64,000 nt of DNA from an uncultured Flavobacteriaceae bacterium (GTDB lineage: Bacteria > Bacteroidota > Bacteroidia > Flavobacteriales > Flavobacteriaceae), in the NCBI GenBank assembly GCA_937923515.1, contig CALDUF010000064.1, positions 1 through 64,000 on the forward strand, in the 5' to 3' direction. A program made the position numbers and the translations under genes. The notes under the pieces were generated by a model, which saw nothing but the letters and a program-made list of their open reading frames with translations, did no database searches and was not told the DNA's origin. Shown piece after piece: positions 49,036 through 58,741 of this stretch; position 1 is the stretch's first letter, and each line of letters starts with the position of its first letter.

Positions 49036-49956
49036 ATGCAACGACGATTTACAGATTATTTAATTATTTCTTTTAAAGGTTTAGCCATGGGAGCTGCAGA
49101 CGTTGTACCTGGAGTTTCTGGTGGCACTATTGCTTTTATTTCTGGTATATATGAGGAATTAATCGATGCGCTAAACAATATCAATTTTTCGCTTTTTAAG
49201 GTTCTTAAAAAAGAAGGTTTTAAAGCTGCATGGGCACAATTAAACGGTAATTTTTTATTAGCGCTATTTACTGGAATTGGTATAAGTGTACTCAGTTTAG
49301 CAAAAGCACTAAAATGGATTTTAGAATACCATCCCATTTTAATTTGGTCGTTCTTTTTTGGGTTAGTACTGGCAAGTATACTCTTTGTTGGTAAACAAAT
49401 TAAAACGTGGAATATCCCTGTAGTTTTAGGCCTTATTATTGGTGCAGTAGTTGCGTATTATATTACAACAATTCCTTCAATCGATGCGTCAGATTCTAGT
49501 TGGTTTTTGTTTCTATCGGGAGCTTTGGCTATTTGTGCAATGATTCTTCCTGGTATATCTGGCTCATTTATATTAGTCCTTTTAGGTTCATATAAAGTAA
49601 TATTAGAAGCTATAAGTGGTTTCAATATAAAAACAATTATAACAGTGGGTTTGGGTGCCATTATTGGTTTGCTTTCTTTTTCAAGATTATTAAAATGGTT
49701 GTTTAAAAATTACCACAATCTCACACTAGCAATTCTTACTGGTTTTATAATTGGTTCGCTCAATAAAATATGGCCTTGGAAAAACGTACTATCGTATCGC
49801 ACTAATTCTCATGGTGTAAAAGTACCGTTTCTAGAAGAAAGTATTTCGCCTTTAAATTTTGAAGGAGACAACCAACTTATTTATGCTCTAGGATTAATGA
49901 TTTTAGGGTTTTTAACTATTTTTATACTGGAAAAACTAGGGAACAAAAAACAATAA
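49036..49956 (+). CDS. DUF368 family membrane protein (copy 1)
   Basis: KGLAMGAADVVPGVSGGTIAFISGIYEELI. Confidence 0.93.
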   Translation: MQRRFTDYLIISFKGLAMGAADVVPGVSGGTIAFISGIYEELIDALNNINFSLFKVLKKEGFKAAWAQLNGNFLLALFTGIGISVLSLAKALKWILEYHPILIWSFFFGLVLASILFVGKQIKTWNIPVVLGLIIGAVVAYYITTIPSIDASDSSWFLFLSGALAICAMILPGISGSFILVLLGSYKVILEAISGFNIKTIITVGLGAIIGLLSFSRLLKWLFKNYHNLTLAILTGFIIGSLNKIWPWKNVLSYRTNSHGVKVPFLEESISPLNFEGDNQLIYALGLMILGFLTIFILEKLGNKKQ

Positions 49957-50972
49957 TGGAAAACACCAAAACTTTTAGTGGTAAACTTTTTCTAGTACTT
50001 AAAGGTCTTGGTATGGGTGCTGCAAATAAAGTACCTGGTGTTTCTGGCGGTGTAGTTGCGTTTGTAGCTGGTTTTTATGAAGAATTTATTTACTCACTTA
50101 AAAGAGTAAATGGAAAAGCATTTAAATTGCTACTAACAGGAAGATTTAAAAGTTTTTTTAATTATGTAAACGGTCAGTTTTTAAGCCTTCTTTTTCTAGG
50201 AATGTTAGTGAGCTATTTTAGTGTTTCAAAAATTTTAGATTACCTCATTTTACATTACCAGCTATATGTTTGGAGTGTGTTTTTTGGGATGATTGTTGGC
50301 TCTATTTATTACATCAATAAAGATTTTAGCGATTGGAATAATAAAACAATACTATCACTAGCACTGGGCATTTTACTTGGTGTAGGCATAAGTTTTTTAA
50401 ATCCTGCTAGAGAAAATGATAATTTAATTTTTGTTTTCTTTTGTGGTATTATTAGTGTTTCAGGCATGACGCTTCCTGGGTTTTCAGGATCTTTTATACT
50501 AATATTACTGGGTAATTATGTGCTGCTTTTAGTAGACTCAGTAAACGCTTTATACGATTCTATATCTGATATACTTGGTGGGGATTTTGATTTTATTTAT
50601 GATGAAAACCGCATAAAAATGCTAAAAGTTTTAGCTGTATTCACATTAGGATCTCTTACGGGTCTCGTAACGTTTTCCCATCTACTAAGTTATATTTTAA
50701 AGCACTATAAAAGCATTACAACAGCATCCATTATTGGTTTTATAGTAGGATCTTTAGGTGTAGTATGGCCTTGGAAAAAAACCATCTATAAACATTTAGA
50801 TAATGGCCAATTAATGCGAGATTCCGCAGGTGAAAAAATTATAGAAAATTACAAGCGTTATATTCCAGAATTATCAACAGAAACTTATTACGCTGTTGGT
50901 TTTATTGTTCTAGGATTAGCCATAGTAATTGGTTTAGAAATTTACGGTCAAACACGAAAAAAGCATGTATAA
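49956..50972 (+). CDS. DUF368 family membrane protein (copy 2)
   Basis: KGLGMGAANKVPGVSGGVVAFVAGFYEEFI; start overlaps the previous stop (TAATG). Confidence 0.93.
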   Translation: MENTKTFSGKLFLVLKGLGMGAANKVPGVSGGVVAFVAGFYEEFIYSLKRVNGKAFKLLLTGRFKSFFNYVNGQFLSLLFLGMLVSYFSVSKILDYLILHYQLYVWSVFFGMIVGSIYYINKDFSDWNNKTILSLALGILLGVGISFLNPARENDNLIFVFFCGIISVSGMTLPGFSGSFILILLGNYVLLLVDSVNALYDSISDILGGDFDFIYDENRIKMLKVLAVFTLGSLTGLVTFSHLLSYILKHYKSITTASIIGFIVGSLGVVWPWKKTIYKHLDNGQLMRDSAGEKIIENYKRYIPELSTETYYAVGFIVLGLAIVIGLEIYGQTRKKHV

Positions 50973-51708
50973 ACTAGGGTTATTAGGAAAAAACATTTCA
51001 TACTCATTTTCAAAAAATTATTTCAAAGAAAAATTTAAGAACGAAAACATTACAGATGTAAGTTATGAAAATTTTGATATAGATACCATATTAAAATTTC
51101 CAGAAATTATAAAACATACTAAAGGTTTAAAAGGGCTAAATGTTACGATACCTTATAAAGAAGATGTGATACCGTATTTAGATAAACTTAATAAAAAGGC
51201 TAAAGCAATTGGTGCGGTAAACACAATAAAACGCACAAAAAAAGGAAAACTAGTGGGCTATAATACAGATTGTTATGGCTTTATTAATGCAATAAAACCA
51301 TCACTAAAAAAACACCACAAAAATGCGCTAATACTTGGTACAGGTGGCGCAAGTAAAGCTGTAATCTATACACTAAAAAACAAAGGAATTACATGCCATT
51401 ATGTATCCAGAACAGCTTCAAAAAAAGTAAAATACACGTATGATGATTTAAATGAAACTATCATATCAAATTATCAAATTATAGTAAACTGCACACCTTT
51501 AGGCACATTTCCAAACATAGATGATTGCCCAAAAATACCTTACGAAGGTATCACAAAACAGCACATTCTTTTCGATTTAATATATAATCCTGAAGAAACA
51601 AAATTTCTAAGATTGGGAAGACAAAAAGGCGCTAAAACCATCAACGGATTGCATATGCTAAAATTACAGGCTGAAAAAGCTTGGTCTATTTGGAATTTAC
51701 TGAAATAA
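50965..51708 (+). CDS. aroE: Shikimate dehydrogenase
   Basis: GLLGKNISYSFSKNYF, GLNVTIPYKEDVIPYLD, NTDCYGF, LILGTGGASKAVIYTL. Confidence 0.93.
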   Translation: MYKLGLLGKNISYSFSKNYFKEKFKNENITDVSYENFDIDTILKFPEIIKHTKGLKGLNVTIPYKEDVIPYLDKLNKKAKAIGAVNTIKRTKKGKLVGYNTDCYGFINAIKPSLKKHHKNALILGTGGASKAVIYTLKNKGITCHYVSRTASKKVKYTYDDLNETIISNYQIIVNCTPLGTFPNIDDCPKIPYEGITKQHILFDLIYNPEETKFLRLGRQKGAKTINGLHMLKLQAEKAWSIWNLLK

Positions 51709-51802
51709 CCCCTTTTCAGATTAAAACAGTATTCCTTTTTTGTAAATACTCTAGTTGTTAGTATCTTTAAAGAAAACTATACTAATCCTAAACATTTTTA
51801 TA

Positions 51803-53764
51803 ATGTCTGAGCTAGATAACCTGCAAAATGCAGATGGAAAAAAAGAAAACATAGAGGCATCTAAAATCAAAACCGATGCTGCAGCAGATAACACTACTGA
51901 AAATAATACTGATGCTGATATACCAGAGAGCGTAGATACCCAAGAAGCATCAAAAGAATTGTCTGAAGATGATGCTATTAATGAAATTGAAGCATCTAAT
52001 GCCGAAGATGCAGAAGATGAAGGCAATAAAGAACGCCATACTATAGCTTTCAAAGAATACGAAAAAATGTCTTTAGAGGCACTTTCCATTGAGCTTGAAA
52101 AGCTTTTGAAAAGCGAAAAAGTACAAGCAATAAAGAGTCATGTTGATGCCATTAAAAACGAATTCAACACAAAATACAATGCACTTTTAGACGAAAAGAA
52201 AGCTGATTTTATCAATGATGGTGGAAACGAAATAGATTTTTACTACACAAGTCCTGTGCAAAAACGCTTTAAAACCGCGTATAGAGATTACAGAAACAAA
52301 CTTAGTGAGCATTATAAAAATATTGAGCAAAACCTAAAACTAAATCTTCAAAAAAAACTTGATATTATTGAAGAATTAAAAGGTTTAATTAATGTTGAAG
52401 AAAATATAAATACCACCTACAAGCACTTTAAAGACTTACAGGAACAGTGGCGAAATACGGGCCCAATTCCAAGAGACAAATACAATAATGCTTGGAATAG
52501 TTATCATCATCATGTAGAAATATTTTATGATTTTTTACACCTAAACAGGGACTTGCGCGACTTAGATTTTAAACATAATCTTGAGAAAAAACTTAAAATT
52601 ATTGAACGCGCCGAAGAACTTTCTAAAGATGATGATACAATGCGCGCCTTTAGAGAATTACAAGAGTTGCATAAAATGTGGAAGGAAGAGCTAGGGCCTG
52701 TAGGTAAAGAACACCGCGAGGTAATCTGGGAACGTTTTAAAGCGGCCACAAAAGTAATTAATGAGAAAAAGCAACTTTACTACAAGGAAATAGATAAAGT
52801 ATACGAAAAGAATCTTGAAAAAAAACAAGAGATAATTTTAGCCATAGAAAACATTGCCCAAGACACTACAAACTCTCACGGAGGATGGCAAAGAAAAATT
52901 AAAGACATAGAAACGCTAAGAGAAGCGTTTTTTAATGCTGGAAAAGTGCCTATAAAGGTAAATGAAGCTACTTGGGCAAAATTTAAAGATGCAGTAAGAA
53001 ACTTTAATAGAAAAAAGAATGCGTTCTATAAAGATTTAAAGAAAGAGCAATATCAAAACCTTCTAAAGAAAAAAGAATTAGTTAAAATTGCTGAAGACAA
53101 TAAGGACAGTGAAGATTTTGAAGTTACTACGCCTTTAATGAAAAAAATTCAAGGGGATTGGAAAAAAATTGGTCATGTGCCTAGAAAAGATAGTGACAAA
53201 ATTTGGAAACAGTTTAAAGCGGCCTGTAATGCTTATTTTGATAGAATTCATTCTAAAAGAAATGAAGCTAGCGCAGCCTTTATAGAGGCTTTTAATAAAA
53301 AGGAAGCTCTTCTTGAAACTTTAAAAAATTTGGAGCTTACCAATGATAAAGACAAAGATTTAGCTACAATCAAAGAACACGTAAACACATGGAAATCCAT
53401 TGGAAAAGTACCTAATGAAAAACGTTTTATTGAAGGTAAGTTTAATAAAGCTGTAGACGCATTATTTTCTAAACTTAAAATTGATAAGAACGAAGCTGAA
53501 ATGATAAAGTTTGAGACAAAACTTGAAACATTACACAATACCGATGACAACAATAGAAGTTTAGACAATGAACGTTCTTTTATTCGTAAAAAAATTGATG
53601 AAGTAAAAGGCCAAATCAATCAACTAGAAAATAATTTACAATTTTTTACTAATGTTGATGACGATAATCCTTTAGTTAAGGAAGTGAACTCTAATATTGC
53701 AAAACATAAAAAAGAGTTGGAACTTTGGAAAGATAAACTAAAACAGATAAAGAAACTATATTAA
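51803..53764 (+). CDS. DUF349 repeat protein (ORF opens at 51755; ATG 51803 preferred)
   Basis: Repeats of LQEQWRNTGPIPRDKYNNAWNSY / IQGDWKKIGHVPRKDSDKIWKQFKAACNAYF type. Confidence 0.9.
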   Translation: MSELDNLQNADGKKENIEASKIKTDAAADNTTENNTDADIPESVDTQEASKELSEDDAINEIEASNAEDAEDEGNKERHTIAFKEYEKMSLEALSIELEKLLKSEKVQAIKSHVDAIKNEFNTKYNALLDEKKADFINDGGNEIDFYYTSPVQKRFKTAYRDYRNKLSEHYKNIEQNLKLNLQKKLDIIEELKGLINVEENINTTYKHFKDLQEQWRNTGPIPRDKYNNAWNSYHHHVEIFYDFLHLNRDLRDLDFKHNLEKKLKIIERAEELSKDDDTMRAFRELQELHKMWKEELGPVGKEHREVIWERFKAATKVINEKKQLYYKEIDKVYEKNLEKKQEIILAIENIAQDTTNSHGGWQRKIKDIETLREAFFNAGKVPIKVNEATWAKFKDAVRNFNRKKNAFYKDLKKEQYQNLLKKKELVKIAEDNKDSEDFEVTTPLMKKIQGDWKKIGHVPRKDSDKIWKQFKAACNAYFDRIHSKRNEASAAFIEAFNKKEALLETLKNLELTNDKDKDLATIKEHVNTWKSIGKVPNEKRFIEGKFNKAVDALFSKLKIDKNEAEMIKFETKLETLHNTDDNNRSLDNERSFIRKKIDEVKGQINQLENNLQFFTNVDDDNPLVKEVNSNIAKHKKELELWKDKLKQIKKLY

Positions 53765-53782
53765 CATACCTTGCAGCAAAAC

Positions 53783-53816
53783 AAAAGCATCATAATATAA
53801 TTGTGATGCTTTTTTA
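53783..53816. terminator. Bidirectional terminator
   Basis: aaaagcatca...tgatgctttttt between converging genes. Confidence 0.75.
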
Positions 53817-53876
53817 ATTAACTATAAATCCTTACTGCTTTAACTTTATTATAAAGCACTTCTGCTTCTAAAATAC

Positions 53877-54548
53877 CTAAGCAGAATCTTTATGAATTCT
53901 TATTTCTTTTCTCGTAAATTCTATAATATTTTCCTCTTTTAATTCGTTTAGCAAAATGTTTAATGTAGGTCTTGATGTACCAATTAATGAAGCAATGTCC
54001 TTTTGAGTATATGGGTGATGGATTACCTTATCACCAGTTTTCTCGCAATCATAACCATATTCTGTACACAGTTCATTCAAAAATTCTTTGAGTCTTGTTT
54101 TGGTATCTTTAAACAAAAGTAATTGTAAACGCCTTTCTAATTTCTTTAGCTTATACCCTATAAATTTATATACTTTAAAACTAAATGTTTGGTTGTCGCG
54201 CATTAAATCATGCATGGTTTCAATTCCAATAGGACAAATACTTGTTGCATTGTCTATAGACATCGCAAATTCGTCTCGTTTAGACTCTCCAAATATTGCA
54301 GTTTCTCCAAATAATTCGCCACGTGTTAGTATTGCTTTTACAACTTCATCGCCATCTTCATTATAATACCCCAACTTTACTTTACCTTTCTCAATAAGAT
54401 AAACCTTATTTGCAGAATCTTCTTCAAAATAAATATAGTCTCTCTTCTTATAAGCATCAAAATTATGTTGAATTTTATAAGCTTTAAACTTATGAGGGCA
54501 TAAAATTTTGAAAAGGTTTGTATCTTCAAAAAACCAAATAGACTTCAT
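53877..54548 (-). CDS. Crp/Fnr family transcriptional regulator
   Basis: cNMP-binding fold (KGKVKLGYYNEDGDEVVKAILTRGELFGE), HTH YTQKDIASLIGTSRPTLNILLNEL. Confidence 0.93.
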   Translation of the reverse strand: MKSIWFFEDTNLFKILCPHKFKAYKIQHNFDAYKKRDYIYFEEDSANKVYLIEKGKVKLGYYNEDGDEVVKAILTRGELFGETAIFGESKRDEFAMSIDNATSICPIGIETMHDLMRDNQTFSFKVYKFIGYKLKKLERRLQLLLFKDTKTRLKEFLNELCTEYGYDCEKTGDKVIHHPYTQKDIASLIGTSRPTLNILLNELKEENIIEFTRKEIRIHKDSA

Positions 54549-54608
54549 AGTTTACGTATTAATTAATAAACTGTCGCAAACTTTTTGAACACCTTACAGA
54601 CATAAACA

Positions 54609-54637
54609 AAAAAACCTCCAAATTATGGAGGTTTTTA
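54609..54637 (-). terminator. Terminator downstream of DUF5606 gene
   Basis: aaaaacctcca-aatta-tggaggttttt. Confidence 0.8.
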
Positions 54638-54640
54638 ACT

Positions 54641-55060
54641 TTATTCTTCTTCATCACTTGATGTATCATCATCAAGCAAACTTAACATATCGTGTTTTTG
54701 TAGTAAATTATACCATTGTATTATCTTTTTAATATCACTTGCATATACCCTATCTTCATCATAATCTGGTAACACATCAAAAAAGTATTCTTCTAGCTTG
54801 TCTTTACTATCTTTTGGTTTTACACTGCAAACTTTACTTGCTTCCTTATCGCGTATTTTACCTAATACTTTATAAAGTGGCACTTCTTCGGTTAAAGTAT
54901 AGATTGCAATTTCACTTAAAACGCTTACGTTATTTTGTAAGCTTATTGATAAACGCTTACCGTCTATTAAAGACTCTGCGACAAAGCCACCCCGTGTTTG
55001 AGTTACTAATTTATAAAGTCCTGGCTTTCCAGAAATGGATAAAACTTTTTCTAAGCCCAT
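54641..55060 (-). CDS. DUF5606-like conserved protein
   Basis: LEKVLSISGKPGLYKLVTQTRGGFVAESLIDGKRLSIS; third gene of the ruvX-def operon. Confidence 0.7.
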   Translation of the reverse strand: MGLEKVLSISGKPGLYKLVTQTRGGFVAESLIDGKRLSISLQNNVSVLSEIAIYTLTEEVPLYKVLGKIRDKEASKVCSVKPKDSKDKLEEYFFDVLPDYDEDRVYASDIKKIIQWYNLLQKHDMLSLLDDDTSSDEEE

Positions 55061-55118
55061 ATATAATTTTGTTTTTAGAGAGGCGCAAATATCATATTTT
55101 TAAGATGCAACACAAAAA

Positions 55119-55709
55119 TTATCGCTTCTTTTTTTGATTTGGAAAACGCATTCTGTAATCCACATTAATTTTTCCTTTTGAAACATTAGAGAGTTTTCCT
55201 TTTATCAACCGTTTTTTAAAACTACTTAGCTTATCAGTAAATAAAACACCTTCTATATGGTCATATTCATGTTGTATCACTCTAGCTATTAATCCATCAA
55301 ATACCTCGGTATGCTTTTTAAAATTCTCATCAAAATACTCCACCTTAACCTTTGGTTGTCTAAACACATCTTCTCTTACATCTGGTATGCTTAAACAGCC
55401 TTCGTTAAATGCCCATTCATCGCCTTCTTCCTCCAATATTTTAGCATTAATAAATACGCGCTTAAAGTCTTTTAGCGCATTTCGTTCTGCTTCAGTAAAA
55501 TCCTCATCTTCTGCAAACGGAGAAGTATCTACCAAAAATAATCTAATAGGCAAACCAATTTGAGGTGCTGCAAGCCCTACGCCCATTGCATTGTACATGG
55601 TCTCAAACATGTTTTCCAGTAAATCATCTAGTTTAGGGTAGTCTTTAGTTATATTAGCACCCTTCTTTTTTAAAACGGGGTCTCCATAAGCTACAATTGG
55701 TAAAATCAT
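55119..55709 (-). CDS. def: Peptide deformylase
   Basis: GVGLAAPQIGLP, EGCLSIPDVREDV, VIQHEYDHIEGVLF. Confidence 0.97.
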   Translation of the reverse strand: MILPIVAYGDPVLKKKGANITKDYPKLDDLLENMFETMYNAMGVGLAAPQIGLPIRLFLVDTSPFAEDEDFTEAERNALKDFKRVFINAKILEEEGDEWAFNEGCLSIPDVREDVFRQPKVKVEYFDENFKKHTEVFDGLIARVIQHEYDHIEGVLFTDKLSSFKKRLIKGKLSNVSKGKINVDYRMRFPNQKKKR

Positions 55710-55773
55710 TAGTTTAAAATTGTTTTTTGCAAAAATACAATTCTTGTATGGTAAATTAATTAATTGAGAAAAA

Positions 55774-56184
55774 CTATTTTGAATATAAGTAGCTTTGTAG
55801 TATTAATGTGGCACTTATTTCATCAACTAAAGATTTGTTTTTTCGTTTTTGTTTTTTAATACCACTATCTATCATGGTTTGAAATGCCATTTTTGAAGTA
55901 AAACGTTCGTCTACTCTAGTTACAGGAATGTTGGGAAATGTTTGCGATAGTTTTTTTAAAAATGGCGCAATTAAAACTTCACTCTCTGATGGCAAATTAT
56001 TCATTTGTTTTGGCTCTCCTACAATAAAAAGCTCTACTTTTTCCTTTGAAATATAGGTTTTTAAAAAAGATACTAATTCTTTTGTAGCAACGGTGGTTAA
56101 TCCAGAAGCGATAATCTGTAACTCATCTGTTACAGCTATACCTGTTCTTACTTTACCATAATCTATTGCTAAAATTCGTGCCAT
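55774..56184 (-). CDS. ruvX: Holliday junction resolvase RuvX/YqgF
   Basis: RILAIDYGKVRTGIAVTDE, RVDERFTSKMA. Confidence 0.93.
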   Translation of the reverse strand: MARILAIDYGKVRTGIAVTDELQIIASGLTTVATKELVSFLKTYISKEKVELFIVGEPKQMNNLPSESEVLIAPFLKKLSQTFPNIPVTRVDERFTSKMAFQTMIDSGIKKQKRKNKSLVDEISATLILQSYLYSK

Positions 56185-56218
56185 TACTAATTTTTTTCAA
56201 AAGTAATTCTTTAAAATA

Positions 56219-56250
56219 AAAAAAGACCGTCTTTACAGACAGTCTTTATT
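56219..56250 (-). terminator. Terminator of small exported protein gene
   Basis: Minus strand aaagactgtct-gtaa-agacggtcttt-ttt. Confidence 0.8.
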
Positions 56251-56270
56251 AAATATAAATTTATGTATTA

Positions 56271-56534
56271 TTATGATACTTTTCTTTTGTTTAATTTAGG
56301 AAACAATAATTTAATGTTTTCTACTTTACGTTCTCTGTTTAAGTAAATTCTAATATCACTATTACTTCTTGCAATAGTCTCTTTAATTTTTACAGTATCT
56401 ATTATTACTGTAGCTTCTTTAATTTCAGATACAGTAACATTAGTTTCTACGTTATCAGTTTTAACCTCATTCTGAGCACCTATAGCTGAGAAAGAAAGTA
56501 ACAAGATAAATAAGATGTAAAAATTTGTTTTCAT
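56271..56534 (-). CDS. Small exported protein of unknown function (87 aa)
   Basis: Signal peptide MKTNFYILFILLLSFSAIGAQ; own terminator and upstream repeat array. Confidence 0.65.
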   Translation of the reverse strand: MKTNFYILFILLLSFSAIGAQNEVKTDNVETNVTVSEIKEATVIIDTVKIKETIARSNSDIRIYLNRERKVENIKLLFPKLNKRKVS

Positions 56535-56613
56535 GATTTGGGTTGTTTCATTTATTTCAACACTCCAAAGATATATTCTCTAGGAGGCTCATCTGCAATA
56601 AATTAGTTGTACA

Positions 56614-56720
56614 CCATTGAATTTTCGATTATTAGAAGATTGGTGCATTTTTGGCGATAAATAGTGCAAACGCAATTTTTGACGATGAATAACACAAAAG
56701 ATGCATTTCATCCCTAAATA
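56614..56720. repeat. Degenerate direct repeats with ~28-29 bp spacing, candidate regulator-binding array
   Basis: Minus strand TATTCATCGTCAAAAATTGC, TATTTATCGCCAAAAATGC, TAATAATCGAAAATTCA; CGAT cores at 56626, 56655, 56683. Confidence 0.55.
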
Positions 56721-56833
56721 TTATTTTTTCACAGTAAAAAACACCTATAAATTCAAAAGAAAACCTGGTTTTTGGGTTTAATTTTTAAAGATATTTAAGG
56801 ACGAAATACAATACTATTTTAGGGATTAGATAG

Positions 56834-56841
56834 TATATTTG
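56834..56841 (+). promoter_or_regulatory. -7 box TATATTTG upstream of dapD
   Basis: Matches TANNTTTG; 19 bp before ATG 56861. Confidence 0.5.
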
Positions 56842-56860
56842 CCCCAAAATATTTATACCA

Positions 56861-57676
56861 ATGACAGAATTACAACAAACTATAGAAAAAGCCTGGGACA
56901 ACAGAGAGCTATTAAAAGAAAGTAAAACAACAGATGCCATAAGACATGTAGTTGATCTTTTAGATAAGGGAGAATTACGTGTAGCTGAACCTATTTCTAA
57001 TGGTTGGCAAGTTAACGAATGGGTTAAAAAAGCCGTAGTACTTTATTTCCCTATTCAAAAAATGGAAACTTTAGAAGCGGGTATTTTTGAATATCACGAT
57101 AAAATTCCATTAAAACGTAATTTTGCTGAACGCGGTATTCGTGTTGTACCAAATGCAGTAGCTAGACATGGTGCTTATATTTCTCCTGGTACTATTTTAA
57201 TGCCAAGTTATGTAAACATTGGTGCTTATGTAGATGAAGGTACTATGGTAGATACTTGGGCAACTGTTGGTAGTTGTGCGCAAATAGGTAAAAATGTACA
57301 TTTATCTGGTGGTGTTGGTATAGGTGGCGTTTTAGAGCCTTTACAAGCTGCGCCTGTTATTATTGAAGATAATGCATTTATAGGTTCTAGATGTATAGTT
57401 GTTGAAGGTGTAAAAGTTGAGACTGAAGCTGTTTTAGGTGCCGGTGTTGTACTAACTATGAGTACAAAAATTATAGATGTAACTGGCGATGAGCCAAAAG
57501 AATATAAAGGCATAGTGCCTGCAAGGTCTGTAGTAATACCAGGAAGTTATGCTAAAGAATTTCCATCTGGTAGTTACAACGTGCCTTGTGCTTTAATTAT
57601 TGGTAAGCGTAAAGAAAGTACCAATAAAAAAACATCTTTAAACGATGCTTTAAGAGAGCACAGTGTTGCGGTTTAA
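56861..57676 (+). CDS. dapD: 2,3,4,5-tetrahydropyridine-2,6-dicarboxylate N-succinyltransferase
   Basis: Left-handed beta-helix hexapeptides; GAYVDEGTMVDTWATVGSCAQIGKNVHLSGGVGIGGVLEPLQAAPVIIEDNAFIGSR. Confidence 0.96.
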   Translation: MTELQQTIEKAWDNRELLKESKTTDAIRHVVDLLDKGELRVAEPISNGWQVNEWVKKAVVLYFPIQKMETLEAGIFEYHDKIPLKRNFAERGIRVVPNAVARHGAYISPGTILMPSYVNIGAYVDEGTMVDTWATVGSCAQIGKNVHLSGGVGIGGVLEPLQAAPVIIEDNAFIGSRCIVVEGVKVETEAVLGAGVVLTMSTKIIDVTGDEPKEYKGIVPARSVVIPGSYAKEFPSGSYNVPCALIIGKRKESTNKKTSLNDALREHSVAV

Positions 57677-57714
57677 ACTAAAACCATATATTTGAGAAAA
57701 GTAAAGTAATACTC

Positions 57715-58722
57715 TTGAAAACTGAAGCGCATTCTAAAACAGATAAAACACGTATTGACATATCTGTTATTATCGTAAATTACAAGAGTTGGAATCATCT
57801 TAAAGCGTGCCTTGATAGTTTAAAAGGAATACCTAAAGCTGCTTTTACTTTTGAAGTTATTGTAGTAGATAACGCCTCGAATGATCATCAATTAGAAAAA
57901 TTTATAACATTATTTCCTGAGTTCAATTTTATTTTAAACTCAGGGAACAATGGTTTTTCTCACGCTAATAATGTTGGCGCAAAACAGGCTAAGGGCGATT
58001 TCTTTTTATTTCTAAATCCTGATACTATTGTTAATGCACATGCACTTTCTACAATGCTTAAATTAGCAATAAATAATAAAAATTATGGCATAATATCTTG
58101 TTCTAAACTAAATAACGATGGTAAACCTGAAAATGAAATCAGGCTGTTTCCAAAACCGTTAACATTGTTTGGTACACTAAGGGTATTTTACAATTTAAAA
58201 AATAAACACAAAATAGCGAAGCAATTTAATGCAACTAAAGACATTATTTTTCCAGATTGGGTTTCTGGTTCTATCATGTTTATGAGTAAACAATGGTTTA
58301 CCACTGTAAACGGTTGGGATGAAGATTATTGGCTGTATTTAGAGGATGTAGATTTATGTAAAAAAGTAGCAAATGCTGGCGGTAAAGTGGCACTTACTAG
58401 AACTACAAAAATTATTCATAACCATGGTGGTGCTTCTAGGGCTAATATTAAAACCGCTGCATTAACAAAGGCAGAAGTTATCATTTCTAAACACGTATTT
58501 ATAAATAAACACTTTAAAAAATTTAGTAAAATACTAGCACAATTTACAATACTCTCATTTGGCTTAATCACCAAGTTTTTATTTGCCATTATTGGCGTAT
58601 TGTTCTTTTTTATTCCAAAGCTATATGTACACACCTTGTTGTTTATCAATTTAATAAAATATTATTTTAATAGTCTTATCAAAGGTACTTGGGTGAGTAA
58701 AAGAGCTCCAAATTATTTATAG
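57715..58722 (+). CDS. GT2 family glycosyltransferase
   Basis: ISVIIVNYKSWNHLKACLDSL, VVDNASNDHQ, FLFLNPDTIV, WLYLEDVDLCKK. Confidence 0.92.
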   Translation: MKTEAHSKTDKTRIDISVIIVNYKSWNHLKACLDSLKGIPKAAFTFEVIVVDNASNDHQLEKFITLFPEFNFILNSGNNGFSHANNVGAKQAKGDFFLFLNPDTIVNAHALSTMLKLAINNKNYGIISCSKLNNDGKPENEIRLFPKPLTLFGTLRVFYNLKNKHKIAKQFNATKDIIFPDWVSGSIMFMSKQWFTTVNGWDEDYWLYLEDVDLCKKVANAGGKVALTRTTKIIHNHGGASRANIKTAALTKAEVIISKHVFINKHFKKFSKILAQFTILSFGLITKFLFAIIGVLFFFIPKLYVHTLLFINLIKYYFNSLIKGTWVSKRAPNYL

Positions 58723-58741
58723 AAATACTTATTTATTCTGA

